Source of the DNA: Mercurialis annua
Lineage: Eukaryota > Streptophyta > Magnoliopsida > Malpighiales > Euphorbiaceae
Length of the DNA stretch: 64,000 nucleotides
Assembly: GCF_937616625.2 (NCBI RefSeq)
Contig: NC_065570.1
Location: 38,013,665 to 38,077,664 of the forward strand
Reading direction: 5' to 3'
Of this stretch, positions 10,915 through 21,905 are shown piece after piece (the stretch's first letter is position 1; each line of letters opens with the position of its first letter). A program made the translations under genes and the position numbers. A model generated the notes under the pieces. That model was given only the letters and a program-made list of their open reading frames with translations, ran no database searches and was not told where the DNA came from.

Positions 10915-13900
10915 CTAGGCCCAATCTACATTAAATCTAATTCCCATGGACCTAGTATGACTCTCATGCTTAGGCTGTGGAAGAGCCTTAGTTAGCGGAT
11001 CAGCAACATTATCATTTGTCGAAACTCTGCATATCTTCACGTCTCCTCTCTCAATGATTTCTCGAATGAGATGATAACGTCTAAGTATGTGTTTGGATCG
11101 CTGATGTGATCTGGGCTCCTTTGCTTGTGCTATGGCCCCATTGTTATCACATAACAAGTTCACTGGATCGGATATACTAGGAACAACTCCTAATCCAGTT
11201 ATGAACTTTTTGATCCAAACAGCCTCCTTAGCTGCGTCTGAAGCAGCTATATACTCAGCTTCTGTTGTAGAATCAGCAACGGTGTCCTGCTTCGAGCTCT
11301 TCCAGCTGAAAGCACCTCCATTCAAACAAAACACATATCATGACTGTGATTTATAATCATCAATGTCAGTTTGGAAGCTAGCGTCTGTGTAACCCTTTAC
11401 AATCAGCTCATCTTCCTGACCACCATATAGCAAGAATGCATCCTTGGTTCTTCTCAAGTACTTAAGGATGTTCTTAACTGCTGCCCAGTGACTTTCACCT
11501 GGATTTGACTGGTATCTGTTCGTTGTACTCAAAGCATACGAGACATCAGGTCGAGTGCACAACATTGCATACATGATAGATCCAATAGCAGAAGCATATG
11601 GAATCTTACTCATGCGGTCTTGCTCATCCTGTGTCTTAGGACACTGAGTCTTGCTGAGACTGATGCCATGTGACATTGGCAAGAATCCTCTCTTGGAGTC
11701 TTGCATACTAAACCTGTTTAATACCTTATCAACATAAGTGCTTTGACTTAGGCCAATGAGTCTTCTAGATCTATCTCTATAGATCTTGATGCCTAATATA
11801 TAAGCAGCATCGCCCAAGTCTTTCATTGAAAAACACTTCCCTAACCATGATTTAACATTTTGCAGTATGGGAATGTCGTTTCCAATGAGTAGTATGTCAT
11901 CAACATAAAGCACTAAGAAAACAATCGCGCTCCCACTAACCTTCTTGTATACACAAGGTTCATCTTCATTCTTGATGAATCCAAACTCTTTGATTGCTTC
12001 ATCAAAACGAAGATTCCAACTCCGAGAAGCTTGCTTTAATCCATAAATGGATTTTTGAAGCTTGCAAACCTTTCCAGAATTCTCTGGACTGGCAAAACCC
12101 TCAGGTTGTGTCATGTACACATCCTCAAGTAAGTTTCCATTAAGAAACGCTGTTTTGACATCCATTTGCCATATCTCATAGTCATAATATGCAGCTATGG
12201 CAAGGAGAATTCAAATGGATTTGAGCATAGCAACTGGTGAAAAGGTTTCATCATAGTCTATACCATGTATTTGTCTGAAACCTTTTGCAACTAGTCTTGC
12301 TTTATAGGTATGCACATTGCCATCCATGTCAGTCTTCATTTTGAAGACCCATTTGCACCCAATGGTTTTTACACCATCCGTTGGGTCAATCAAGGTCCAA
12401 ACTTGATTATCATACATGGATTGCATTTCAGATCTCATGGCTTCGAGCCATTTTTCAGAGTCAGGACTATCTATGGCCTCTTGATAGGATGTGGGTTCTT
12501 CTTGATCCACAATCATCACATCATTGTTCTCAGTAATGAGAAATCCATATCTCATAGGATTATGACGTGTCCTATCAGACCTCCTTTGGCCTTGTGGTAC
12601 TTGTACTGGTTCAGCAATTGCTTGTTGATTCTTTTGAGGTTCCATACTTGGTACAATGCTATTTTGTGGTTCTTGAATTTCTTCAAGTTGTACTGTACTC
12701 CCACTGGTTTCTTTGGAAATAAATTCCTTTTCCAAAAAGATACCATTTCGAGCAACAAACACTTTGTTCTCATAAGCATTGTAGAAGTAATATCCTTTAG
12801 TTTCTTTAGGATATCCTACAAAAAGGCATTTGTCAGATTTGGGTGCTAATTTATCTGAAATTAGTCGCTTCACATAAGCTTGACATCCCCAAATCTTAAG
12901 AAAAGACAAACTAGGAGTTTTTCCAGTCCATATCTCATATGGTGTCTTTTCAACTGCCTTTGATGGAACTCTATTCAAAATGAATGCAGCGGTTTCTAAA
13001 GCATAACCCCAAAATGAGATTGGAAGATCAGTTTGACTCGTCATTGATCGAACCATATCCAATAGAGTTCGATTTCTCCGTTCAGACACACCATTCCATT
13101 GTGGTGTTCCAGGTGGAGTCAATTGAGAAACGATCCCACAATCTCTTAGATGATCTACAAATTCTTGGCTTAAATATTCACCACCTCGATCAGATCTTAG
13201 TGTTTTAATATTTTTACCAAGTTGATTTTGTACTTCATTCTTAAATATTTTGAACTTTTCAAAAGATTCAGATTTATGTTTCATCAGATAAACATAACCA
13301 TATCTACTGAGATCATCAGTAAAAGTAATGAAGTACTGAAATCCACCTCTAGCATTTGTACTTAATGGACCACATACATCTGTATGTATAAGGCCCAATA
13401 AGTTTTTAGCTCTTTCACCTTGTCCAATAAAAGGTGTTTTTGTCATTTTGCCCATTAGACAAGATTCACATGTTTCAAATGATTCATAATCAAATGAATT
13501 CAAAAGTCCATCTCTTTGAAGTTTTGATATGCGTTTCTCATTTATATGGCCTAAACGACAATGCCAGAGATAAGTAGAGTTTAAATCATTTGACTTAAAC
13601 TTCTTAGCATTGATGTTATAGACTGATTTTTCATTAGTGTCGTCAACATTTAAAATATAAAGACCACTACTGCGTGGAGCATATCCATAAAGAATGTTAT
13701 TATGCGAAATACTGCATTTATTATTCCTAATAATAAATTCAAAACCATCCTTGTCCAAACAAGAAACAGAAATAATATTCCTACACATGGTAGGTACATA
13801 ATAACAATTGTTCAAAGATAAAATAAGTCCACTAGGCAAAGATAATTCATAAGTCCCTACAGCTAAAGCAGCAACTCTTGCTCCATTGCCAACTCGTAGG

Positions 13901-14883
13901 TCCACTTCGCCTTTTGTCAAACTTCTACTCCTTTTGAGACCCTGCACATTAGTACAAATGTGAGATCCAGATCCAGTATCTAATACCCATGAATCAGAAG
14001 TAGAAAGATTAATTTCTATAACATGAATACCTGAAGTGGTAGTCTCACTACCCTTGTTCTTCTTCAGATCATCCAGATATTTCTTGCAATTCCTTTTCCA
14101 ATGTCCAGGTTCCTTGCAGAAAAAGCAAGTTCCTTCCTTTGGCGGTTTTGCTTTGGGTTCATCCTTGGTCTTGGGCTTGGACTTGGGCTTAGACTTCTTG
14201 AAAGCCTTTCCCTTGCCCTTACCAGACCTTTTCATACCCTTTCCCTTGTTGACCATAAGAACATCCTTAATCTCATTCTTGATGTTCTTTTCAGCAGTTT
14301 GAAGCATCCCATGCAACTTTGTGGTGGTCTTCTCCATATTATGCATATTGAAGTTCATGATGAAACCATCATAAGCCTCAGGCAAAGATTGGAGAATAAT
14401 GTCTGTAGCCAACTCTTGGGCAATTGGGAGACCGAGCCTGTCCAAATGTTCAAGATGACCCTTCATCTTCAAAACATGAGGACTAACTGAGCCGCTAGTA
14501 GTCAACTTGCAAGAAAGCAAATCCTTGATGGTATTGAACCTTTCAATTCTTGCTCTCTCTTGGAACATTTCCATGAGATCAGTAATCATGGTGTTCGCAT
14601 CCAATTCCATCATTTGCTTTTGGAGTTCATTCTCCATGCATCCAAGCATAATGCAAGTGACATCAGTAGAGTCATTGAGATGCTTCGTATAAGCATCCCT
14701 TTGAGCTCTAGTAGCAGCAGGAGCTGGTTCCTCAGGGAGGGGTTGATCAAGGATATATTCCTTTCTTTCTTGCCTAAGAACAATTCTTAGTTTTCTGCAC
14801 CAGTCCAGAAAGTTAGTGCCATTGAGCTTATCCTTCTCAAGGATTGATCGCACTGATGAAGTAGGTGTAGTGTTTGTAGCCAT
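10915..14883 (-). pseudogene. Copia 1 gag-pol polyprotein, interrupted by two in-frame TGA codons
   Basis: One frame of 1,323 codons runs from ATG at 14883 (MATNTTPTSSV) to 10915; a further upstream in-frame ATG at 14940 is less likely. It encodes the self-replication proteins of a Copia element. Domains seen: gag helices; zinc knuckle CFFCKEPGHWKRNC at about residues 253-266; protease DTGS near 302; integrase zinc site (H441, H446, C472, C475) and D502-D565-E601 with 35 residues between the last two; reverse transcriptase with YVDD at nt 11907-11896; RNase H with CDNNGAIAQ near the end. TGA at 12213-12211 interrupts the reverse transcriptase after MLKSI, where Copia proteins usually have Arg (CGA-to-TGA). 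TGA at 11340-11338 lies between reverse transcriptase and RNase H (likely from GGA). No frameshift was found. The length is normal for the family, so the element died very recently. Confidence 0.92.
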
Positions 14884-15600
14884 CTCTACAACAATAAATA
14901 TACAAGTAGCATTTAATAAAAGGCACAATAAAATTCCCACAACATATATCCATAATTCATATAAAAACCCTTAATGTTAATTTCAACAATTGAAAAATAA
15001 TAGTGGGACAAGATCCATATTTCACCCTACTTCAAGTAAGCTTTGGCTTATCACTTTAAGTGTGGTTTATTTAGGTAGGTAACACTTTACCAATTACATC
15101 TCATGCAATTCTTGAACATAGAATATTAACATCACATGTAGTCTTGATATTCTATCTTATACCCTAGGTTCAAAACTATTTTGATAACCTAGTTAAGTCT
15201 AACCAAATCAAACATATGGATATCACTTTTATCCAACTTATCTTACTTAGATGACTTTATACATCATGCTTTGGCATAGCCTATACATAGCAATCTAAGT
15301 TTTGATAAGTGTTATTACAATGGGAGGTATATTGAAGACTTAATATTAAATAAGGGTTTGTTATTTATCCTATTTAGTTATCCTATCTTATCACATATAA
15401 AATAATCATGCAAAGCATATAACCAATAAGATAAACATTAAAAACATATTATTTCACTATTTTAAATCATATTTAACAACAATCATATAAATATGTTATT
15501 CATGATAATTTAAATCATATTTAAAATTTATCATTAAAGTATTAAAATAAAATACATGACAAAAACACGCCGGCTTAAAAGGATAACGGTCCTTAATGGG

Positions 15601-15735
15601 GTGTATCAGCGGGGTCCAAGGGGCGCGGCCCCTTGGCGGGGTCTGGGGGCAGCGCCCCTAGCGGGGTCCAAGGGGCAGCGCCCCTGGCGGGGCCCGGGGG
15701 CAGAGCCCCAGGCGGTGGTCCCGCTAGTCGGTGGT
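15601..15735. repeat. GC-rich tandem/inverted repeat block in Copia 1 leader
   Basis: Three to four related units of about 28 bp built on GGCGGGGTC, AAGGGGC and AGCGCCCCT. Each contains a self-complementary pair such as AGGGGC/GCCCCT, able to form GC hairpins. Composition contrasts strongly with the AT-rich flanks. Confidence 0.8.
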
Positions 15736-15994
15736 CCAGAAATTTTTCTCACATGTTACTCTTAACAGAATTAAAATTTCTTTATCCGAAATCAATAATC
15801 TTAACTGATTACAGTTTATTTTAATATGTTCAAAACAGATTAAAATAACCCCAAAACCCTAATTACTGCATCTTAAAAACTGTTCAGAAACAATTTATTT
15901 AACACTTAAATAACAACAGTTTCATTAATTCGGCTCATAGCAGAATTAAATACAGTTTTATAAATTATGTTCATAACATAATTAAACACAGTTT

Positions 15995-16240
15995 TATCAA
16001 TAGAATCAAAACAGTTTCACAAACAGTTTACTAATCCTATTCAAAACAGAATTACTAATAGAATCAAAACAGTTTCACAAACAGTTTACTAATCCTATTC
16101 AAAACAGAATTACTAATAGAATCAAAACCAGTTTCACAAACAGTTTACTAATCCTATTCAAAAACAGTTTTCCTAATGGAATTAAAACAGTTTCATAAAC
16201 AGTTTACTAATCCTTATTCAAAAACAGTTTTATTATTCTG
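15995..16240. repeat. 58-bp tandem repeat in Copia 1 leader
   Basis: About four copies of a unit containing GAATCAAAACAGTTTCAC, starting near 16003, 16061, 16119 and 16179 (spacing 58, 58 and 60). The third and fourth copies are slightly diverged. Confidence 0.85.
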
Positions 16241-16539
16241 TTTCCCCTTTTCTTATCAATTCGTATGAACATTAATACTACGAAACCTTTAATCAAATTA
16301 AAACGTAATATTAATTTAGAACAGTATATTCGAAGTTTTAATCACATTAAACAATTAATCAAATTAATTCTTCATACTATTTTTCATACAATTAATCACA
16401 TAAACGTTTTATTTATAATTACAACGAATTATAATTCCTTCAAAAACAATTTCGAAAAACAACCCCTTTTTAAAAACAGAACATACAATAAGCATATATC
16501 ACATATATACTCAGAATCTAATTAATCAAATTACAAGCA

Positions 16540-16551
16540 GCTCCGATACCA
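16540..16551 (-). other. Copia 1 primer-binding site
   Basis: On the minus strand the sequence is TGGTATCGGAGC, one base from the standard plant iMet site (TGGTATCAGAGC), one base inside the LTR end. The A-to-G change at the eighth base may weaken priming or reflect a family variant. Confidence 0.88.
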
Positions 16552-16552
16552 C

Positions 16553-18070
16553 TGTTGGGTTTTATTGGTTCATAACGCAGCGGAATTTCAAAAATTTATC
16601 TAAAAACCCAAACCAAGATCCATGTAATTCGAATTAAACAGAACAATTACTTACTTGTATGTCGAATTCAACAGCAATGTAGGAAGGAAGGAGGTGGTTC
16701 ACTTTGGTGATACCTGGCCTCGGATCAGAAACGCCTCCAAAAGAACGCGTCCTCTACGAGTATCCACACGAACAGACCTTAGCCAAAACTAGTGCTTGTG
16801 TGCTAGCACTATTGCTTCACAAGCAATTTCGAATTTTAGTGATTTAGTGAATAATGAATTTCGTGATTCTCAAACCAACTGCTTAATGAGTATTTATAGT
16901 GATAAATAACACTAGGGTTTGAGACAAATTCGAATTTCAATCTCATTGCAATTCTACAAGTTTATGTTTATCAAAAACTCCTTTTTGATAATTATCCATA
17001 TATATATTAATTACTATATTTATTATCTTCCAAAAAATAATAAATTAAGGAAAACACTTATCCTTAAATTTCGAATTAATATATATATTTATTAATATAT
17101 ATATATATTACGAATTATATATATATATATAATTAATCACTTAATCATATTGGGCTTGTATAACCCATAACTGTTTTGGGCCTGTTCTTAGTGTGCGACC
17201 CTGTAGATTCATATAACGTTGGCAGTAGGCTCGAAATCCCTATTTCAGCCCACAAGTCATAAGTGGCCTCTAGCAAGACATTATGACTACCCAAGTTATA
17301 TGAATATCGATAATCCGATTTAACCATTTACAATAATATTTTAATCCCTTTGTCTCTCGATATCCAGATTGAATATAAGGCATAGTTATGTCATCCTTAT
17401 AACATTCAATCATTAGTTTCTTGACTCTAAGTAGACTGAAAATGATAACTTCTTATCAATTAGCATGGCCATGCATTTACTTCAGTCTATCTTCTTCAAG
17501 GGGCCCATAGATATCTTACTCAAATAAATGAGGGACAAATTCCTTCTCAGTCACTCACATTTCTCACATAGTTACTTTCATATCCAATGACAATCTATTC
17601 CATTATCCTGTTAAAGATAATGTAAGACTGTATCAAAATATGAAATAGCTATGTAGAAATCCATGATGATTTCAAGGTCAAAGGATTATACTAATAGAAC
17701 TGTAATGAGAATTACTTATGACAGTGATCTATGTAGTATTCTCACAGTGGGTCATCCAGTGCCTTATTTCTCAAATAGCACCTATGATTTGACTTAATAT
17801 CTCATATACATGATTAGTAAAACATAATCATCAGTCAACATCATACTAGTCTCAATGTTCTATTAAGACTAGGGATAGATGGTATATAATTCTTTTATTA
17901 AACCTAAGGGTTCTACTATCAAGTCACATACTCGATGACCTTAGAAAGAATTAACCATTCAAGTATTTTAATCATTAATATAAAATGATAAAAACTGCCA
18001 ATCAATAAATAATAAAATGATAAAGTCAAAACATGGTCAAACATGATTGACCTAGTGCATATCACTAACA
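16553..18070 (-). repeat. Copia 1 5' LTR (right on + strand)
   Basis: Direct repeat of 9381-10900, 1518 bp, nearly identical. Its minus-strand TATA box is at 16891-16898. It ends at 18070 followed by the target duplication CAGTA. Confidence 0.95.
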
Positions 18071-18588
18071 CAGTATTCACAAAAAAACCTGATGGCATTG
18101 TTGAGACGTCCTTTGCAAAACATATTGATGTCACTCCTCAGGTATTTTCTACACAGTTCATGCTTGAACCATTTCCACAAGAAAAAGGAGTTCCTATTGT
18201 CTCTTTTGATTTCGAAGGGCGTCCTATGAATGCCTTTCAACGGGATGGTCATTGTTTCTTCGATGCTTGTGATTGTGATGATTGCTTAACAGATTTGGAG
18301 GATGAAGAAATAGAAGATGATCTCCAAAACTCAAGCTGTTGTTCTGAAGCTGATTGTCACAGGAGATATGATGATAATAATCCTTTAATAGGGATGCTTG
18401 GCCAACCATCTGGAAAATATGATTATTTAGTCTCATACTCCCCTCCAGCAGATTTGACAACGCCTTCCCCATAAAAACCATTAAACTCACCGCGTCATAA
18501 TCCACCTAAACCACCAAAAACATCACCACCACTTCATTACTACAAAAAAGCCCTGAAACGGATAAGGAAGGAAGAAACAATACAGAGA
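18071..18588 (+). pseudogene. Endogenous caulimovirid polyprotein, continuation after Copia 1
   Basis: Viral coding sequence resumes immediately after the Copia target duplication. The frame is open to a TAA at 18472-18474. Visible features are a cysteine-rich acidic stretch (CFFDACDCDDC, then a Glu/Asp run) and a Pro/Ser-rich end. After the stop the same frame continues as Pro/Lys-rich sequence (PPKPPKTSPP) to the return of satellite at 18589, so the TAA may be a secondary nonsense change. No capsid zinc knuckle, protease or reverse transcriptase follows. The viral copy is therefore truncated as well as split. Confidence 0.7.
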
Positions 18589-18971
18589 AACGACGCGTTA
18601 AATAGACTTGAGAAGCGACATACTAATCTAGCGTCAATTTTTACACACACTTCGCGTAGGGTTAGGTAATCGAAAGGACGCGTTAAAGAGACTTGAGACG
18701 CGACATACTAATCTAGCGTCACTTTTCTCACACACTTTACCTAATATAACCTAACCATGCTTAGGTAATCGGAACGACGCGTTAAATAGACTTGAGACGC
18801 AATATACTAATCTATTATCACTTTTCACGCACACTTTGCGTAATATAACCTAACCATGCTTAGGTAATCGGAACGACGCGTTAAAGAGACTTGAGACGCG
18901 GCCTACAAATCTAGCGTAACTTTTCACGCACACTTTGCCTAATATAACCTAACCATGCTTATGTAATTGGA

Positions 18972-21905
18972 ACGACGCGTTAAACAGACTTGAGACACGA
19001 CATACTAATCTAGCGTCACCATAATATGACCTAACCATGCTTAGGTAATTGGAACGACCCGTTAAATAGACTTGAGACGCGATATACTAATCTATTGTCA
19101 TTTTTCACGCACACTTTACGTAATATAACCAAACCATGCTTTGGTAACCAGAACGACGCGTTAGAGAGACTTTGGACGCGACTTACTAATCTAGTGTCAC
19201 TTTCCACGCTCTATTTGCGTAATATAACCTAACCATGCGTAGGTAATCAGAACGACACGTTAGAGAGACTTGTGAGGAAACATACTAATCTAGCGGTACT
19301 TTACACGCACACTTTGCGTAATATAACCTAACTATGCTTAGGTAATCGAAACGACGCATTAATGGGACTTGTGACACAACATACTAATCTAGCAGCACTT
19401 TTAACGCACACTTTGCGTAATATAACACAACCATGCCTAGGTAATCAGAACGACGAGTTAAAGAGACTTGTGACATGACATACTAATCTAGCGTAACTTT
19501 TTAACGCACATGTTGCGTAATATAACCTAACCATGCATAGGTAACCACAACGACGCGTTATAGAGACTTGAGACGCGACTTACTAATCTAGTGTGACTTT
19601 TCACCCACTATTTGTGTAATATAACATGCTTAGGTAATCAGAATGACACGTTAGAGAGACTTGTGACGCAACATACTAATCTATTGTCACTTTTCACGCA
19701 CACTTTGCATAATATAACATAACGATGCTTAGATAATCGGAACGACGCGTTAAAGAGACTTGAGACGCGGCATGCTAATCTAGCGTCACTTTTCACGCAC
19801 ACTTTGCGTAATATAACCTAACCATGCTTAGTTAATCGGAACGATGCGTTAGAGAGACTTCTGATGCGACATAAGCATGGTAATCAATACGACGCGTCAA
19901 AGAGACTTGAATTGCGCCGTATTAATCTATTGTCGCTTTTTACGCACACATTGCGTAACATAACTTCACCATGCTTAGGAAATCGGAACGACGCGTTAGA
20001 GAGACTTGAGACGCGAAATATTAATCTAAAGTCACTTTTCACTCACACTTTGCGTAATATAACCTAACAATGCTTAGGTAATCGGAACGACTAGGGGTGT
20101 CAGAATGGGTTGGCGGGTCGTGTTCGTGTCGTGTCGACCCACTCTGTTGACACGATTAGGGTCCACACGAACACGACCCATTTAACTAATCGTGTCAAAA
20201 TCCCAACCCTAACACGACACAAAATTTAAACGAGTGACACGACATGATTAACACGTTAAGATAAATGGGTAACACGATTAACACAATTACACGGCTAACA
20301 CGACACGACTAACACGACCCACTTAACATTTAAGAATTTTTTAAATCATATAAATATAATTTTAACCTCAAATTTATCAATTAATTTTCAAATTGTAAAA
20401 TTTTAATATAATTAATTTATTTTTATATTAATATAATTAATTAGTAATTTTTTTATATATTTTTTATAATTACAACTATTTTATTTTTATATTATTATAA
20501 ATAATAGAATTTATAAACGGGTTAGGTGGGTTAGATGGATTCGCGAGTCAACCCGTGACACGACCCATTTATTTCGTGTCATAAACGGGTTGACACGTTT
20601 TCGACACGAACCCGCTAAACCTCAACCCGGATTCGCCAAACTTACGGGTTAGACGAATAGTGTTATCGTGTCATGTCCTATTTTTACACCCCTGGGAACG
20701 ACGCGTAAAAGAGACTTGTGATGCAACATACTACAACCTAACCATGCTTAGGTAATCTGAACGACGCGTTAAAGGGACTTAAAATGTGACATACTACTAT
20801 TGTCACTTTTCATGCACACTTTGCATAATATAACCTAACATGGTTAGTTAATCAGAATGACGCGTTAGAGAGACTTGTGACGTGACATACTAATCTAGCA
20901 TAACTTTTCACGCGTACTTTACGTAATATAACCTAACCATGCTTAGGTAATCGGAACGAGGCGTCAGAGAGACTTGAGACGCGACATACAAATCTAGCGT
21001 CAGTTTTCACGCACACTTTGCATAATATAACCTAACCATGCCTAGGTAATCGGAACGACGTGTTAAATAGACTTGAGATGCAACATACTAATCTATTGTC
21101 ACTTTTCACACACACTTTGCATAATATAACCAAACCATGCTTAGGTAATCGGAACGGCGCTTTTAAGAGACTTGAGCTGCGAAATATTAATCTATTGTTA
21201 CTTTTCACGCACACTTTGCGTAGTATAACCTAACCATGCTTTGGTAATCGGAACGACGCGTTTGAGAGACTTGTGACGCGACATAAGCATGTTAATCGAC
21301 ATACTAATCTAGCGTCATTTTTCATGCAAACTTTGCATAATATAACCTAACCATGCTTAGGTAATCGGATCGATGCGTAACTTGAGGCGCGACATACTAA
21401 TCTAGCGTCACTTTTCACGCACACTTTGCGTAATATAACTTAAACATGCTTAGCTAATCGTAACGACGCGTTAAATAGACTCGCGACGCGACATTCTAAT
21501 CAATTGTAATTTTTCACTCATACTCTGCGCAATATAACCTAACCATGCTTTGGTAATTGGAAGGACGCGTTAGAGAAAGTTGTGACGCAACATAAGCATG
21601 GTAATTGAAACGACGCGTTAAATAGACTTCAGACGCGCCATACTAATCTATCATCACTTTTTACGCACACTTGCGTAATATAACCTAACCATGCTTAGGA
21701 AATTAGAACGATGTGTTAGAGATACTTGAGACGTCACATACTAATCTAGTGTCACTTTTCACGCACACTTTGCATAATATAACCTAACCATGCTAAGGTA
21801 ATCGTAACGACGCGTTACAGAGACTTGAAACGCGACATACTAATCTAGCGTCTCTTTTCACGCACACTTTGCCTAATATAACCTAACCATGCTTATGTAT
21901 TTGGA
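18972..21905 (+). repeat. Higher-order repeat copy 1 (2934 bp)
   Basis: Begins at the phase ACGACGCGTTAAACAGACTT and contains a MITE at 20092-20694. It shares its upstream junction (the TTTTCTCACACACTTTACC variant near 18720) with copy 3 but not copy 2. Confidence 0.9.
20084..20702. mobile_element. hAT-type MITE copy 1 with 8-bp target duplication
   Basis: The 603-bp non-coding element (20092-20694) starts TAGGGGTGTCAGAATGGG and ends TTTTTACACCCCTG, an imperfect terminal inverted repeat (AGGGGTGT/ACACCCCT). It is flanked on both sides by GGAACGAC, an 8-bp duplication typical of hAT transposition. The interior is rich in subterminal repeats (ACACGAC, GGGTCGTGT, CGTGTCA) around an AT-rich core. 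It has no coding capacity, so a hAT transposase elsewhere must have moved it. Confidence 0.9.

Larger units (their letters stand above)
14884..16539 (-). other. Copia 1 untranslated leader
   Basis: About 1.65 kb between the primer-binding site and gag, long for a Copia leader. It is AT-rich except for a sharply GC-rich block at 15601-15735, and holds a 58-bp tandem repeat near the primer site. Small open frames (for example 15556-15765 and 16265-16525 on the + strand) are on the antisense strand or arise from the repeats; I see no protein family in them. Confidence 0.8.
9381..18070 (-). mobile_element. Full-length Ty1/Copia LTR retrotransposon (Copia 1)
   Basis: An 8.69-kb complete element transcribed on the minus strand, with LTRs of 1520 and 1518 bp, 5-bp target duplications, primer-binding site, polypurine tract and a gag-pol frame. 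By eye the LTRs differ by two substitutions (10035 region; the ATTAGTC/ATCAGTC site near 10660) and one 2-bp change in a TA run, so the insertion is recent. Domain order is gag, protease, integrase, reverse transcriptase, RNase H, which defines Copia. Two in-frame stops break the polyprotein. It landed inside an endogenous caulimovirid movement-protein gene. Confidence 0.96.

Noticed and set aside
12310..14790. Several + strand frames of 60-179 codons
   Set aside because: All are antisense to the Copia 1 gag-pol frame, which has clear domain motifs.
15556..15824. Gly/Pro/Ala-rich frames over the GC-rich block
   Set aside because: The peptide composition simply reflects the GC repeat units; antisense to the element.
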